64,000 bases of DNA from Deefgea piscis (GTDB lineage: Bacteria; Pseudomonadota; Gammaproteobacteria; Burkholderiales; Chitinibacteraceae): positions 3,306,494 to 3,370,493 of the forward strand of contig NZ_CP054143.1 of the NCBI RefSeq assembly GCF_013284055.1. Reading direction: 5' to 3'. The notes below the pieces were generated by a model. That model worked only from the letters and a program-made list of their open reading frames with translations. It searched no databases and was not told where the DNA came from. The position numbers and the translations under genes were made by a program. Position 1 is the first letter of the stretch; every line of letters begins with the position of its first letter. Shown in pieces: positions 55,082-63,074 of the stretch.

Positions 55082-56500
55082 CTATTTCACGCTGGCAGCG
55101 TATTCGCTGGTCAGCTCAGATTCAAACGTACCGCGCTCAAACGGCGGTGGCGGCATCAATTTGTAATTAAACGTCAAATGCCCGTTGGCAAATTCAGTCT
55201 CGGGATTGCGCGCGACGTCATACCAGCACTTGCCACCCAACAGCGCCCCATCACCAATCAGCTTATTGATTAGTTGATTGATCGAATTCACCACGGCATC
55301 GACCAGCGCTTGATTTTGCAAACGATCGATATATTGCAAAGTGAAGTAGCGAATTGATTCATCAATAATATCTTGAGTCCGCGTCACACTAATAAACGTA
55401 CTCAAGCCCGATTCACTCGGGAAATTCGCGGTGCGATTGCCCCACAAGCGATAACCGGTACCGAATGAATTAAACACGGTCACAATGCCAACTTCATTCA
55501 AGGCATTGACTTCGGATTGTGGATCGTCGATTTTGGCGGTGAGATTGCGCTCAAGGCCGACAATGCCGTTAATTTCGGTATTACTCGGGCTCCACCAATA
55601 ACCTTTCTCAACGTCTTTTGCGGCCATTACGCCAGCGGCGCGAGCTGATAGCGGCTGCAATACCACGGTATCAGTAACACTGTCGTAAACCTTCACATGC
55701 GGATAGCACAACATCGCTGCATCATTGGAGGTATTAAAATTGCTATTGGCAACGGGGCCACGGCTACTAATGGCCTGGGCGACAGTTAAGCCCAGCGGCG
55801 CATCAATCAAGGCTTTGCCACCCAATTTATCGGCCATAGCGATTAATTCAGTTGAGACGGTGGCCAGTGTGGAATAACCAGGTGCAATTAAAATCTTGGG
55901 CGCAAAACCAAACAACTGATAACAATCGGCCAGTGCTTTTAAACCTGTGCGTCGACCTTGCGCATCGATCGTGCCATTGATTTCGGCTGCGGTGATTTTG
56001 CTCGGATCGGCATAGGTATAGGCCAGTTTTAAACTGGCATTAGCTGGAATCGTTGATGCTGGTGTGCGCTGGCAACGCCCAGTTAACATATCAACGGTGT
56101 AATCAGTACCCACAGCATAAGTAGGCGTACCGCCAGAGGCCGTCACCGCCAAGCTGATGACATCAGGAAAAGCGGTTTTAAATTGCCCGCTGGCATTGAC
56201 CACCGAATTTTCAGTTGCAATCGTCGTTTTATGAATGGCCGGATCCAGCACATTCACCACCACCACGGTGGCATCGCCTTGATCGTAAATGGCATCCAGC
56301 GCATCAGCACAACTAAAGCCGGCTAAATCAGGACCAAATGCGGCGCCATCTTTATCATTAAGCAATAAGGTTGGCGTATTCACCGGCCCCATCGGCGCGG
56401 TACAAATCAAGGCAATCACCGCCGATTTCACAATATTGACCGCGCGTGGACTACGATCAACGCGCTGGGTTTCAACCCCGTGTAAATAATTAGCTGGCAT
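55082..56500 (-). CDS. Tail sheath protein (FI)
   Basis: A 472-residue contractile sheath subunit. HGVETQRVDRSPRAVNIVKSAV near the N-terminus and GYRLWGNRTANFPSESGLSTFISVTRTQDII in the C-terminal half are family hallmarks. It forms the contractile outer tail layer. It lies directly upstream of the tube gene. Confidence 0.97.
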   Translation of the reverse strand: MPANYLHGVETQRVDRSPRAVNIVKSAVIALICTAPMGPVNTPTLLLNDKDGAAFGPDLAGFSCADALDAIYDQGDATVVVVNVLDPAIHKTTIATENSVVNASGQFKTAFPDVISLAVTASGGTPTYAVGTDYTVDMLTGRCQRTPASTIPANASLKLAYTYADPSKITAAEINGTIDAQGRRTGLKALADCYQLFGFAPKILIAPGYSTLATVSTELIAMADKLGGKALIDAPLGLTVAQAISSRGPVANSNFNTSNDAAMLCYPHVKVYDSVTDTVVLQPLSARAAGVMAAKDVEKGYWWSPSNTEINGIVGLERNLTAKIDDPQSEVNALNEVGIVTVFNSFGTGYRLWGNRTANFPSESGLSTFISVTRTQDIIDESIRYFTLQYIDRLQNQALVDAVVNSINQLINKLIGDGALLGGKCWYDVARNPETEFANGHLTFNYKLMPPPPFERGTFESELTSEYAASVK

Positions 56501-56723
56501 GATTCACCCCTTTACTGGTTTTAACCGGTGCTTTACTTGCCTCATCGGCGCTATTTTCAGGCTCTGCGACGACGGTTAAATGCCCTAAGCCAGCGAGCAT
56601 TTGCACTCGCTCATGCTCTACTGGCAATTGCACCGTCATGCCATTGATCAAGACCAGCTCTTGGCCTTCAGCCAAATGCAAGCCCGTAACTGGCCCTTGG
56701 TAGCGATAGTTCGCTGTTTTCAT
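56490..56723 (-). CDS. Small phage protein, 77 aa
   Basis: A 77-residue protein, MKTANYRYQGPVTGLHLAEGQ, with a predicted small beta domain and an acidic, Ser/Lys-rich tail (SADEASKAPVKTSKGVNHAS). It overlaps FI by 11 bp and the upstream gene by 4 bp. Not recognised; position before the sheath gene is often occupied by a small head-tail or sheath-associated protein. Confidence 0.75.
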   Translation of the reverse strand: MKTANYRYQGPVTGLHLAEGQELVLINGMTVQLPVEHERVQMLAGLGHLTVVAEPENSADEASKAPVKTSKGVNHAS

Positions 56724-57208
56724 GGTTTCTCCACGGTAATTTGATGCCCATCATCCCGCGCAAACGTCATTTTTTTTAGAACGGGAGAGGTATCGGGAAC
56801 GGGGGTTTCGGTTAAATAAATCGATGCCGAAAAAGTCAGAGAGTAAATAAATAAGGCATCTTCAAAATCGGGCGGACTGTCATCGACATGCGTAAATGGC
56901 TTAATCGCAAAACGCGGTTTAAAGCCAACAATGGCTTGCTTGACCATATCAATTAACGCCAATGACGCACCCGATTGAGGCCGCCAGCGTAGAATTAACA
57001 CCCAAGTGGTTTGTTGCTCTTGCCGAATTAAATCCAGCGCCATGCCATGTTTACTGGATGGACCTCCGGCATAAGCGACCAACACCTCGGGGCGTTTTAA
57101 TGGCCGAGTCGGCGACAACACAGCATCTTGACTACTCACCACATCAACACTAGGCCCCAGCTGCGCTTTCAATCTCTCGATTAATGCTTGTTCGATTTCA
57201 TAGAGCAT
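56720..57208 (-). CDS. Gp37-like tail completion protein
   Basis: A 162-residue protein starting MLYEIEQALIERLKAQLGPS at 57208, seven bases past the preceding stop; the longer frame overlaps that gene. PEVLVAYAGGPSSKHG and QEQQTTWVLILRWRPQSGAS fit the Mu-like Gp37 family. It is probably a tail-terminator or head-tail connector component. Assignment from pattern and place. Confidence 0.75.
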   Translation of the reverse strand: MLYEIEQALIERLKAQLGPSVDVVSSQDAVLSPTRPLKRPEVLVAYAGGPSSKHGMALDLIRQEQQTTWVLILRWRPQSGASLALIDMVKQAIVGFKPRFAIKPFTHVDDSPPDFEDALFIYSLTFSASIYLTETPVPDTSPVLKKMTFARDDGHQITVEKP

Positions 57209-57215
57209 GGCGACC

Positions 57216-57587
57216 TCAAGCTTGCGCTGCGGATAACTTGGCTTGATAAATTGAGCCATCACCGACCGCTTTAACTTGCCGAACAGCATACAGGCCATGC
57301 GGTTTGCCATCGACAGAGATCGAGAGCTCTTCGTAATGCCCCGCATCCACGCTGGCTTTTAAGCCAGCAAAGGCATCATTTGGATAGGTCACAACAAAAT
57401 CGGCATCCGGAATCGATAAATCAAATCCAGCGCCATGGGCGTCCAGATGAAAATCACGCGTTGCCGAGTCAAATAACACCGAGTGATTGAGTGGACTACC
57501 GCCCGAAAACGGTAGCCACTCAGCTTCAGCACCAAAAGCTTCGGCTAATTCATCCAGTGCGGCAGCTTGCTCTGCCGCCCAGCTCAT
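57216..57587 (-). CDS. Head-tail joining protein (FII/gpZ-region)
   Basis: A 123-residue acidic protein, MSWAAEQAAALDELAEAFGAEAEW, with a beta-rich middle (SVLFDSATRDFHLDAHGAGFDL; YPNDAFAGLKASVDAG). It resembles the head-tail joining proteins that follow the capsid gene in lambda-type heads (FII-like). It overlaps the next gene upstream by 4 bp. Confidence 0.7.
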   Translation of the reverse strand: MSWAAEQAAALDELAEAFGAEAEWLPFSGGSPLNHSVLFDSATRDFHLDAHGAGFDLSIPDADFVVTYPNDAFAGLKASVDAGHYEELSISVDGKPHGLYAVRQVKAVGDGSIYQAKLSAAQA

Positions 57588-57790
57588 TGCTCGCTACCGC
57601 CACCGCCGGTTTTGTCTAGGCTTTGATCTTCGCCCTGATTTTCAAGCGGCTTTTCAGACGGCTTGCTGGCTTTTTCTGCCAACTGAAGCTCAAGCAATTG
57701 CTTGGCATCAGCGGCGGCTGCATCAACAATGTCGCCCGGCGCATACGCACCGTTTTTATCGGTAAAGCTGCAATTCAATTTGATCCACAT
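57584..57790 (-). CDS. Small phage head protein, 68 aa
   Basis: Start at MWIKLNCSFTDKNGAYAPG (57790); the extension to 57847 would overlap the capsid gene. The first 30 residues look like a small beta domain (GDIVDAAAADAKQLLE). The tail is disordered and acidic (SEKPLENQGEDQSLDKTGGG). It lies between capsid and joining protein, where lambda has FI. Function uncertain. Confidence 0.7.
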   Translation of the reverse strand: MWIKLNCSFTDKNGAYAPGDIVDAAAADAKQLLELQLAEKASKPSEKPLENQGEDQSLDKTGGGGSEQ

Positions 57791-57800
57791 GGCTTTCCCC

Positions 57801-58820
57801 TTACAGTACCGAGGCCGACAAACTGGCGTTAACACGATATGGCACAATCAACGGTGCTGATTGCATCAGTAACCAGCGCACCGATGGGTCTTTTTCTAGC
57901 CACGATTTAGAGAAATACGGCAAAGCTTGATAGCCAGATTCTTCATCACGAATTGCACCAAAAGCACGGTAACCTTCAAGACCCGCTGATGAGCTCATCA
58001 CCACCGAACCAGACGGGAACATTGCTTTTTCAACATCATCCATCGGATCAACAAACCATTCGGCGTAGGTATAAATCTCAAAGCCGTCGATTGAGCCCAT
58101 GTACTTACCGCCTTCACCTACTGCAGCTGGCGTGAGCTTTGCAATATTGCTATTGAGGCTATTCCAGCGTTCTTTCACTGCAGCATTGTTGCGGAATACT
58201 TTCCACGCATCAGGATCAAGCACCACCTTATCAGGATAAGCACCTGATTTTTGCAGCACTAATAAAGCCCAATTTTGCAAATCGTCGAGCGGATTCACGC
58301 CGGCATCAGACCATTTACTACCCGCACCTTTCACGACGCGCAACGCGGCATCACGTTGGAAATCGACCAGCGCAGCGGGATAGTTATCACCAACAATGGT
58401 CACCTTGCCGTAGAGCAGCACTTCTTTTGCCATCCATTCCAGACGACGATTCACCATCTTGATTTGATCGGCCAAAGACGTGCGCAAATTGATTTGTAAA
58501 CGCTGTTCTGGCGTGTAATTACCACCGATGGTTTCACCCAGTGCGCGGCGTAGCGGTGCCGACGGATCGAAGCGGCGTTTATCTTTGATGTAGGCCGGTT
58601 TTAAGCTGTTCACGACGCGGCCATTATCACTAACCACTTTACCGGCTACCAATGGCGACACGAACGGTGCCATACGGCGACGACCACCCTCAACTTCGAA
58701 ATGAATTTCTTCAGTCGTTTCACGCTGCTCGAACGGAAAAAAAGTGCTCAACAAAAAATTACTTGGCATCGGCAATGCAGAAACAACATGGCCGAGGACG
58801 GCGGTGTTAAAAATATCCAT
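57801..58820 (-). CDS. Major capsid protein (gpE family)
   Basis: A 339-residue lambda gpE homologue: FLLSTFFPFEQRETTEEIHFEV near the N-terminus, EGGRRRMAPFVSPLVAGK next, and a C-terminal VRWLLMQSAPLIVPYRVNAS. It has the HK97-like capsid fold of this family. It follows the decoration protein gene by 12 bp. Confidence 0.96.
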   Translation of the reverse strand: MDIFNTAVLGHVVSALPMPSNFLLSTFFPFEQRETTEEIHFEVEGGRRRMAPFVSPLVAGKVVSDNGRVVNSLKPAYIKDKRRFDPSAPLRRALGETIGGNYTPEQRLQINLRTSLADQIKMVNRRLEWMAKEVLLYGKVTIVGDNYPAALVDFQRDAALRVVKGAGSKWSDAGVNPLDDLQNWALLVLQKSGAYPDKVVLDPDAWKVFRNNAAVKERWNSLNSNIAKLTPAAVGEGGKYMGSIDGFEIYTYAEWFVDPMDDVEKAMFPSGSVVMSSSAGLEGYRAFGAIRDEESGYQALPYFSKSWLEKDPSVRWLLMQSAPLIVPYRVNASLSASVL

Positions 58821-58832
58821 GAACCCAACCCC

Positions 58833-59192
58833 TTAAAGAATGAAAATGCTTTTAGCGCGTAGGCCATCGAAAATCGACGCTACGGTATGCCCGGCACCCA
58901 ATGTCAACGCGGTGGCATTGAAATCACCGCGCAGGTAAATCAGCGCTTCTTTATCACCACCAGTAGCATCAACGTCTTGCTGCAAAATGGCATCCGGCAC
59001 TTGTGAGCCATCAGCAGCAGCGCTCGCTGACAGAATAAATTTGCCGCTGGCAGTGATTTTGCCAATCACCGCGCCGCGCTTAAGGTTTTGCCCGGCAGCA
59101 ATGGTGCGCTTCACGACGACGACATCGTCTTCGGATCCCGCCATCAGGTTGTCTGGCGTAAAAACGCCTTCGCTTTTATTTTGTGCAAACAT
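58833..59192 (-). CDS. Head decoration protein (gpD family)
   Basis: A 119-residue protein with the gpD pattern AGQNLKRGAVIGKIT and EALIYLRGDFNATALTLGAGH. Trimers of gpD stabilise expanded capsids. It lies between the protease/scaffold gene and the capsid gene. Confidence 0.94.
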   Translation of the reverse strand: MFAQNKSEGVFTPDNLMAGSEDDVVVVKRTIAAGQNLKRGAVIGKITASGKFILSASAAADGSQVPDAILQQDVDATGGDKEALIYLRGDFNATALTLGAGHTVASIFDGLRAKSIFIL

Positions 59193-59195
59193 CGC

Positions 59196-59573
59196 TTACA
59201 CCCCCGCAGTTAAAATTTGTTTGGCCATCGCTTCAGCCGTCGTTGCGGCAGATGCATCACCACCACCGGCACCAACAGCTGGATTACCCAAATCCGCCAT
59301 GGCCGCAGCAAAATCAGGCTTGCCCGAATTGGCCGCAGGGGTCGCTGGCGTAACGGCTGCTGCTGGAGCCACTTCAAGTAAACCGGCTACGGCATCGGCA
59401 GGCATATCAGTGGTCATGGCCAACTTACGCGCCAATGCTTCGCGGCCTTGGGCTTGCGGCAAATCTAAAATCGCCGAAATGCGGCTACGTTCTGCCGTTT
59501 TGGCACTGGCCGCAGCGGCTTGCTCAGCGCTCGCCAATTGCGCCGCTGTAACGGTGTTTTCTGGTTGTGACAT
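59196..59573 (-). CDS. Internal in-frame scaffold protein (Nu3-like)
   Basis: A 125-residue product nested in the protease gene, starting MSQPENTVTAAQLAS at 59573. AAGGGA lies 6 bp upstream. It is helical and Ala-rich, with a Gly-rich hinge near the end. In lambda Nu3 this is the scaffold removed after prohead assembly. Confidence 0.6.
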   Translation of the reverse strand: MSQPENTVTAAQLASAEQAAAASAKTAERSRISAILDLPQAQGREALARKLAMTTDMPADAVAGLLEVAPAAAVTPATPAANSGKPDFAAAMADLGNPAVGAGGGDASAATTAEAMAKQILTAGV

Positions 59574-60458
59574 CGAGTTTCCCTTCAGGTTAAAAACAAC
59601 AGATTGCGGTTTGGCCGCATCGGAGAGCATTTGCACCGTTTCTTCGATTGAAGCGATGCCGTCTGCAAAACGGCCTGTCACTGCATCATCTGCATTGAGC
59701 AAGCCTGCTTGAGTGTCGATCACAGCTTGGCGATCGAGCTGACGCCCCTCGGCAACGTGATCAACAAACATGCCGTACAGCCGCCCGACTTCGCGCTGCA
59801 TATCAGCGCGCGTCGCATCATCGAGCGGAGAGTGGCTATTGCCAGCGGCTTTTTTATCGCCAGCAAAAATCGGTGTGTAGCTAAGGCCCTGCGCTTTATC
59901 GCGCTGACTTTGATCGACGTGCATCGCAATGACACCGATCGAACCGACCATCGCCGTACTCGGTAGGTAAATTTTCTGCGTGGCACCGGCAATCGCATAC
60001 GCAGCAGAAAAAGCGCCTTCGTTGGCATAAGTCCAGATCGGCTTTTGTTCGCCCATGGCTTTAAGCCGCGCGGTCAAAGTGAACAGGCCAGCGACACTGC
60101 CACCAGGGCTATCGACTTCGAGTAGTACGGCATTCACATCACGATCGCGCATCGCCGAATCCACCAAGGCGGCGACTCGGTCATAGCTGGTCATGCCACA
60201 GAGCGCATCCATCCAACCACCGCGCTGTAGCAATGGCCCCATGACAGGAATAATGGCGACCCCGTTACCAGCCATCGCATAAGGTTTGCGCTCGCCAGCT
60301 GGGCCAGCACTAGGTGCGAAACCATCTGACATTGCTTTTGTGGGCAAACCACCCGATAAGGCCAGATTCATCGCCATGTGCAGCTCTTCGGCTTTATCCA
60401 AAGTCAGCATCAGCGGCGTGTTATAAAGCTGGCCGATTAAATGCGGCAGCGTTTTCAT
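59196..60458 (-). CDS. S49-family prohead protease (gpC) with internal scaffold start
   Basis: A 420-residue protein. The first about 290 residues are a ClpP/SppA-like S49 protease: VDSPGGSVAGLFTL, then AYAIAGATQKIYLPSTAMVGSIG with the catalytic Ser, and a Lys further on. The last 125 residues form a Gln/Ala-rich scaffold. An internal ATG at 59573 (MSQPENTVTAAQLASAEQ) with AAGGGA 6 bp upstream matches the lambda C/Nu3 arrangement, in which the scaffold is also made alone. Confidence 0.94.
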   Translation of the reverse strand: MKTLPHLIGQLYNTPLMLTLDKAEELHMAMNLALSGGLPTKAMSDGFAPSAGPAGERKPYAMAGNGVAIIPVMGPLLQRGGWMDALCGMTSYDRVAALVDSAMRDRDVNAVLLEVDSPGGSVAGLFTLTARLKAMGEQKPIWTYANEGAFSAAYAIAGATQKIYLPSTAMVGSIGVIAMHVDQSQRDKAQGLSYTPIFAGDKKAAGNSHSPLDDATRADMQREVGRLYGMFVDHVAEGRQLDRQAVIDTQAGLLNADDAVTGRFADGIASIEETVQMLSDAAKPQSVVFNLKGNSMSQPENTVTAAQLASAEQAAAASAKTAERSRISAILDLPQAQGREALARKLAMTTDMPADAVAGLLEVAPAAAVTPATPAANSGKPDFAAAMADLGNPAVGAGGGDASAATTAEAMAKQILTAGV

Positions 60459-60622
60459 ACGGCATACCGCGCTAAATTTCGCTGCATTTGACGAACACGC
60501 CGCGCCATTTCACGGAAGCCACCACCCGACGGGGCCCAGTGCCGCCGTGGCTTTGATCGAGTCCGCGCCGCACTAAAAAAATCAAAGAAATTTGCAAATA
60601 TGGCGGATAACAAAAAAGACAT
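60455..60622 (-). CDS. Small phage protein, 55 aa
   Basis: Starts MSFLLSAIFANFFDFFSAAR at 60622 with GGGAG 6 bp upstream; the frame opens 34 codons earlier across a terminator. A short hydrophobic N-terminus is followed by a strongly basic part (RTRSKPRRHW; RRVRQMQRNLARYAV). It overlaps the protease start by 4 bp. Function unknown. Confidence 0.6.
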   Translation of the reverse strand: MSFLLSAIFANFFDFFSAARTRSKPRRHWAPSGGGFREMARRVRQMQRNLARYAV

Positions 60623-60635
60623 ATCAAACTCCCAT

Positions 60636-60661
60636 AAAAAAACCCGCCATCTAGGCGGGTT
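60636..60661 (-). terminator. Terminator between V and the small protein gene
   Basis: AACCCGCC / GGCGGGTT with loop ATCTA and a T-run on the minus strand. It separates the terminase-portal-V segment from the protease-capsid segment. Confidence 0.82.
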
Positions 60662-60677
60662 AAAAATGAAGGGGTAT

Positions 60678-61280
60678 TTACTTGGGTACTGCAGTATTAC
60701 TACTTCCGGACAAGACACCCCCATGGGTATGCTGCTGTAAACTAATTGAACCGGCTTTCACATCTCCGCTAGCCTGAACTGAACCACCGAATGTGGCATT
60801 ACCACCCGCCCCACCAGAACTCAATGCACCAGTGATTGTCGTCATTGGTGCGTCCAGCGTAATCGTTGGCGCTTTTAAGGTAATCGACTCAGCGGCAATA
60901 ATTTCTACTTTGCCACCGGCATCAATGCTGACGTCGCCAATAGCTTTTAAAGTGTATTTGCCATTGCTGCGGTCGTATTCGATCTTGCCGCCGTCTTCAA
61001 ACTCGCGCACCACCTTATTCACGTCACTGGTCGGTGGCGCATTGGCATCGGTATAAACGCAACCGATTACCACGCCAAACTCCATATTCACGTCCATTAA
61101 GCAAGCGACTGGCTCGCCCAATTTGGGCAAATCAAAATGCCGATCACCGATGCTACGAGCAAAAATCACCTGCAGCGGCGCGCTAATCATGCCGTCCAAA
61201 TCAGCAAACAACACACGAACACGTGGCGATTCAACGGCACTGACGCTGCCAAACTTCAATAACCCCGCTTGTTCAGACAT
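60678..61280 (-). CDS. Baseplate spike protein V
   Basis: A 200-residue protein starting MSEQAGLLKFGSVSAVE at 61280, overlapping the portal end by 8 bp. The N-terminal OB-like domain (RVRVLFADLDGMISAPLQV) and a repetitive beta-helix end in QQHTHGGVLSGSS, where His-x-His coordinates iron at the tip of P2-type spikes. It is located between portal and protease, away from the other baseplate genes W-J-I at 48-50 kb. Confidence 0.93.
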   Translation of the reverse strand: MSEQAGLLKFGSVSAVESPRVRVLFADLDGMISAPLQVIFARSIGDRHFDLPKLGEPVACLMDVNMEFGVVIGCVYTDANAPPTSDVNKVVREFEDGGKIEYDRSNGKYTLKAIGDVSIDAGGKVEIIAAESITLKAPTITLDAPMTTITGALSSGGAGGNATFGGSVQASGDVKAGSISLQQHTHGGVLSGSSNTAVPK

Positions 61281-62841
61281 CGGCAGCCTCCTCAACCACG
61301 CCAGGCACTGCTTCTTTTTCAGTCGCCGTGCCATCGAGGGCAATTGGAATCTCAGGGTGCATCGGATCGGGCAAGCCTAGCTCAGCGCGTTTGGCTTTTT
61401 CTCGGGCTTGCTGCTCGAGGATTTCTTCCCAGTCGCTACCTTGTTCAGCGCATTCGGCTTCTAGTGTCGAGATCCCCGATTTCAAACGCACATCTGCCGC
61501 TTGAATTTCTTTGAGTGGATCCACCCAACCACGCCCAGGGCCAATCCATTTGCTGCGGGTGTAGGCGGCACGTTGCTGATAAAAATCAGTCCCTTCGACC
61601 TTGCCAGCATTAATCGCTTCTTCGAGCCACAATTCATAAACCACTTGCGCCCAATAATCGGCCAGTTTTTCACGCCGCGAGCGGAAATATCGCCACGCCT
61701 CAAGCAAGGCGGCACGCGCTGACGAATAATTGGTTTTGGAGAAGTCTTTCAGCAGCAGCTCATACGGCAAGCCCATACTGGCGGCGATTTGCCGCATCAC
61801 TGCAACGGTGAAGGCTTCAAATTGCGCCGCAGGTCGCGCGGGCATAAATGGCGCCATTTTTTCGCCCGGATACAGCGGGATAATGCTGCCGCTTTTCAGT
61901 TTGGAGCGGTTTTTATTGCGCTTTGCCATCACATCATTGACGCCATCAGTACCGCCAAACATTTCTAGCAGCCCTTCAGAATCCATCGGCGTTTCAATGA
62001 AAGCGGCCATCATAGCGTTGATGACCGCAGCATCGAGCTCTGCACCGTTGTACTTATCAAGCTGGCGAAACTGCTGCAATACCGAAGAAATCAGTGGCTT
62101 GCCACGTGCTTGGCCAGCGCGATCTTTATCAAATAAATGAATAACCCGAGGCCGCCCCCAGTTGGTTCTGGCCGGAATACGCTCCCATTCACCTGCCACT
62201 GAACCCGCGATTCCAACATAATCACCGGGATGCGTTTTACGGATCCAATATGCTTGGGGTGCGCCGTAGGTATCAAATTCAATACCGCCGCGCAGGGTGG
62301 CCGAATCAGGCTGACCATTTGGATTACACAGTCGATCGGCTTCGACCAATTGAAATGTCGTTGCAAATCGACTACCTGGGCGCTTTAGCCACAAGGGCAA
62401 TGCAATAGCATCACCATTGAGCAATTGCGAGCGGAACATCAGCTCGGTGAGCCCCGCGAAATTAAGCGATAAACCCGCGTCGCAAAACGTCGATTTAGTC
62501 CACTCGCGCCACAGGGTTTCAACATTACGTTGCCAAGCCAGTGCCCAAGCGGCGTCTTTACCCAACGTTTTCCAATCGGGTAACGCCGATAGGCGTAGAC
62601 CAATACCAACAACGTTATCAACTAAGGTTTGTACGCCCGAGGCGGCAATGCCGTTATTGCGGCTAATGTCGCGGGAACGGGCGACCAAAGTCCCCAATTC
62701 GGGTAACAAATCCGCATCGGCGCTGCCAGCCATTGGCAACCACGACGCCATTTGCGGTGTCGACATCGAGGCACCGGTATGGCTGCTGGCATTCATTCGC
62801 AATTGTTGTGACAGCGAGCTGTGTTTGCTACCGGTTTGCAT
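61273..62841 (-). CDS. Portal protein (lambda gpB family)
   Basis: A 522-residue portal of the lambda type, MQTGSKHSSLSQQLRMN. SRDISRNNGIAASGVQTLVDNVVG and QIAASMGLPYELLLKDFSKTNYSSARAAL are hallmarks. It forms the dodecameric gate for DNA. It overlaps V by 8 bp; the gpW gene lies 8 bp before its start. Confidence 0.96.
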   Translation of the reverse strand: MQTGSKHSSLSQQLRMNASSHTGASMSTPQMASWLPMAGSADADLLPELGTLVARSRDISRNNGIAASGVQTLVDNVVGIGLRLSALPDWKTLGKDAAWALAWQRNVETLWREWTKSTFCDAGLSLNFAGLTELMFRSQLLNGDAIALPLWLKRPGSRFATTFQLVEADRLCNPNGQPDSATLRGGIEFDTYGAPQAYWIRKTHPGDYVGIAGSVAGEWERIPARTNWGRPRVIHLFDKDRAGQARGKPLISSVLQQFRQLDKYNGAELDAAVINAMMAAFIETPMDSEGLLEMFGGTDGVNDVMAKRNKNRSKLKSGSIIPLYPGEKMAPFMPARPAAQFEAFTVAVMRQIAASMGLPYELLLKDFSKTNYSSARAALLEAWRYFRSRREKLADYWAQVVYELWLEEAINAGKVEGTDFYQQRAAYTRSKWIGPGRGWVDPLKEIQAADVRLKSGISTLEAECAEQGSDWEEILEQQAREKAKRAELGLPDPMHPEIPIALDGTATEKEAVPGVVEEAADV

Positions 62842-62849
62842 GGCGTATC

Positions 62850-63074
62850 CTAAAAGTATTGCTGCATCACGCGTCGACCTGCGCCACCACTGGCGACGGC
62901 AATTTCGCCTTTCAACGTGCTGATATAGCGCTCAAGTTTGTCGATATCGGCGCGGGAATAGGTGATTTCCGTGCCAGCGCGGTTAATTCGTTCACGCAGC
63001 GAACCCGTAAGCAATTTATGCCGCGCGTTTTCTGCTTCGACTAAGCGTTGCCGCAAGGTGCTTAAATCAGTCAT
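62850..63074 (-). CDS. Head-tail joining protein gpW
   Basis: A 74-residue lambda gpW homologue starting MTDLSTLRQRLVEAENARHK at 63074, sharing 8 bp with the terminase end. The small helical fold with a beta hairpin (AGTEITYSRADIDKLERYI) fits. It stabilises packaged DNA in the head and forms part of the tail attachment site. Confidence 0.93.
   Translation of the reverse strand: MTDLSTLRQRLVEAENARHKLLTGSLRERINRAGTEITYSRADIDKLERYISTLKGEIAVASGGAGRRVMQQYF

Noticed and set aside
61273..61343. Longer V protein starting at 61343
   Set aside because: The extra 21 residues overlap the portal gene and do not look like V; the ATG at 61280 fits the family start.
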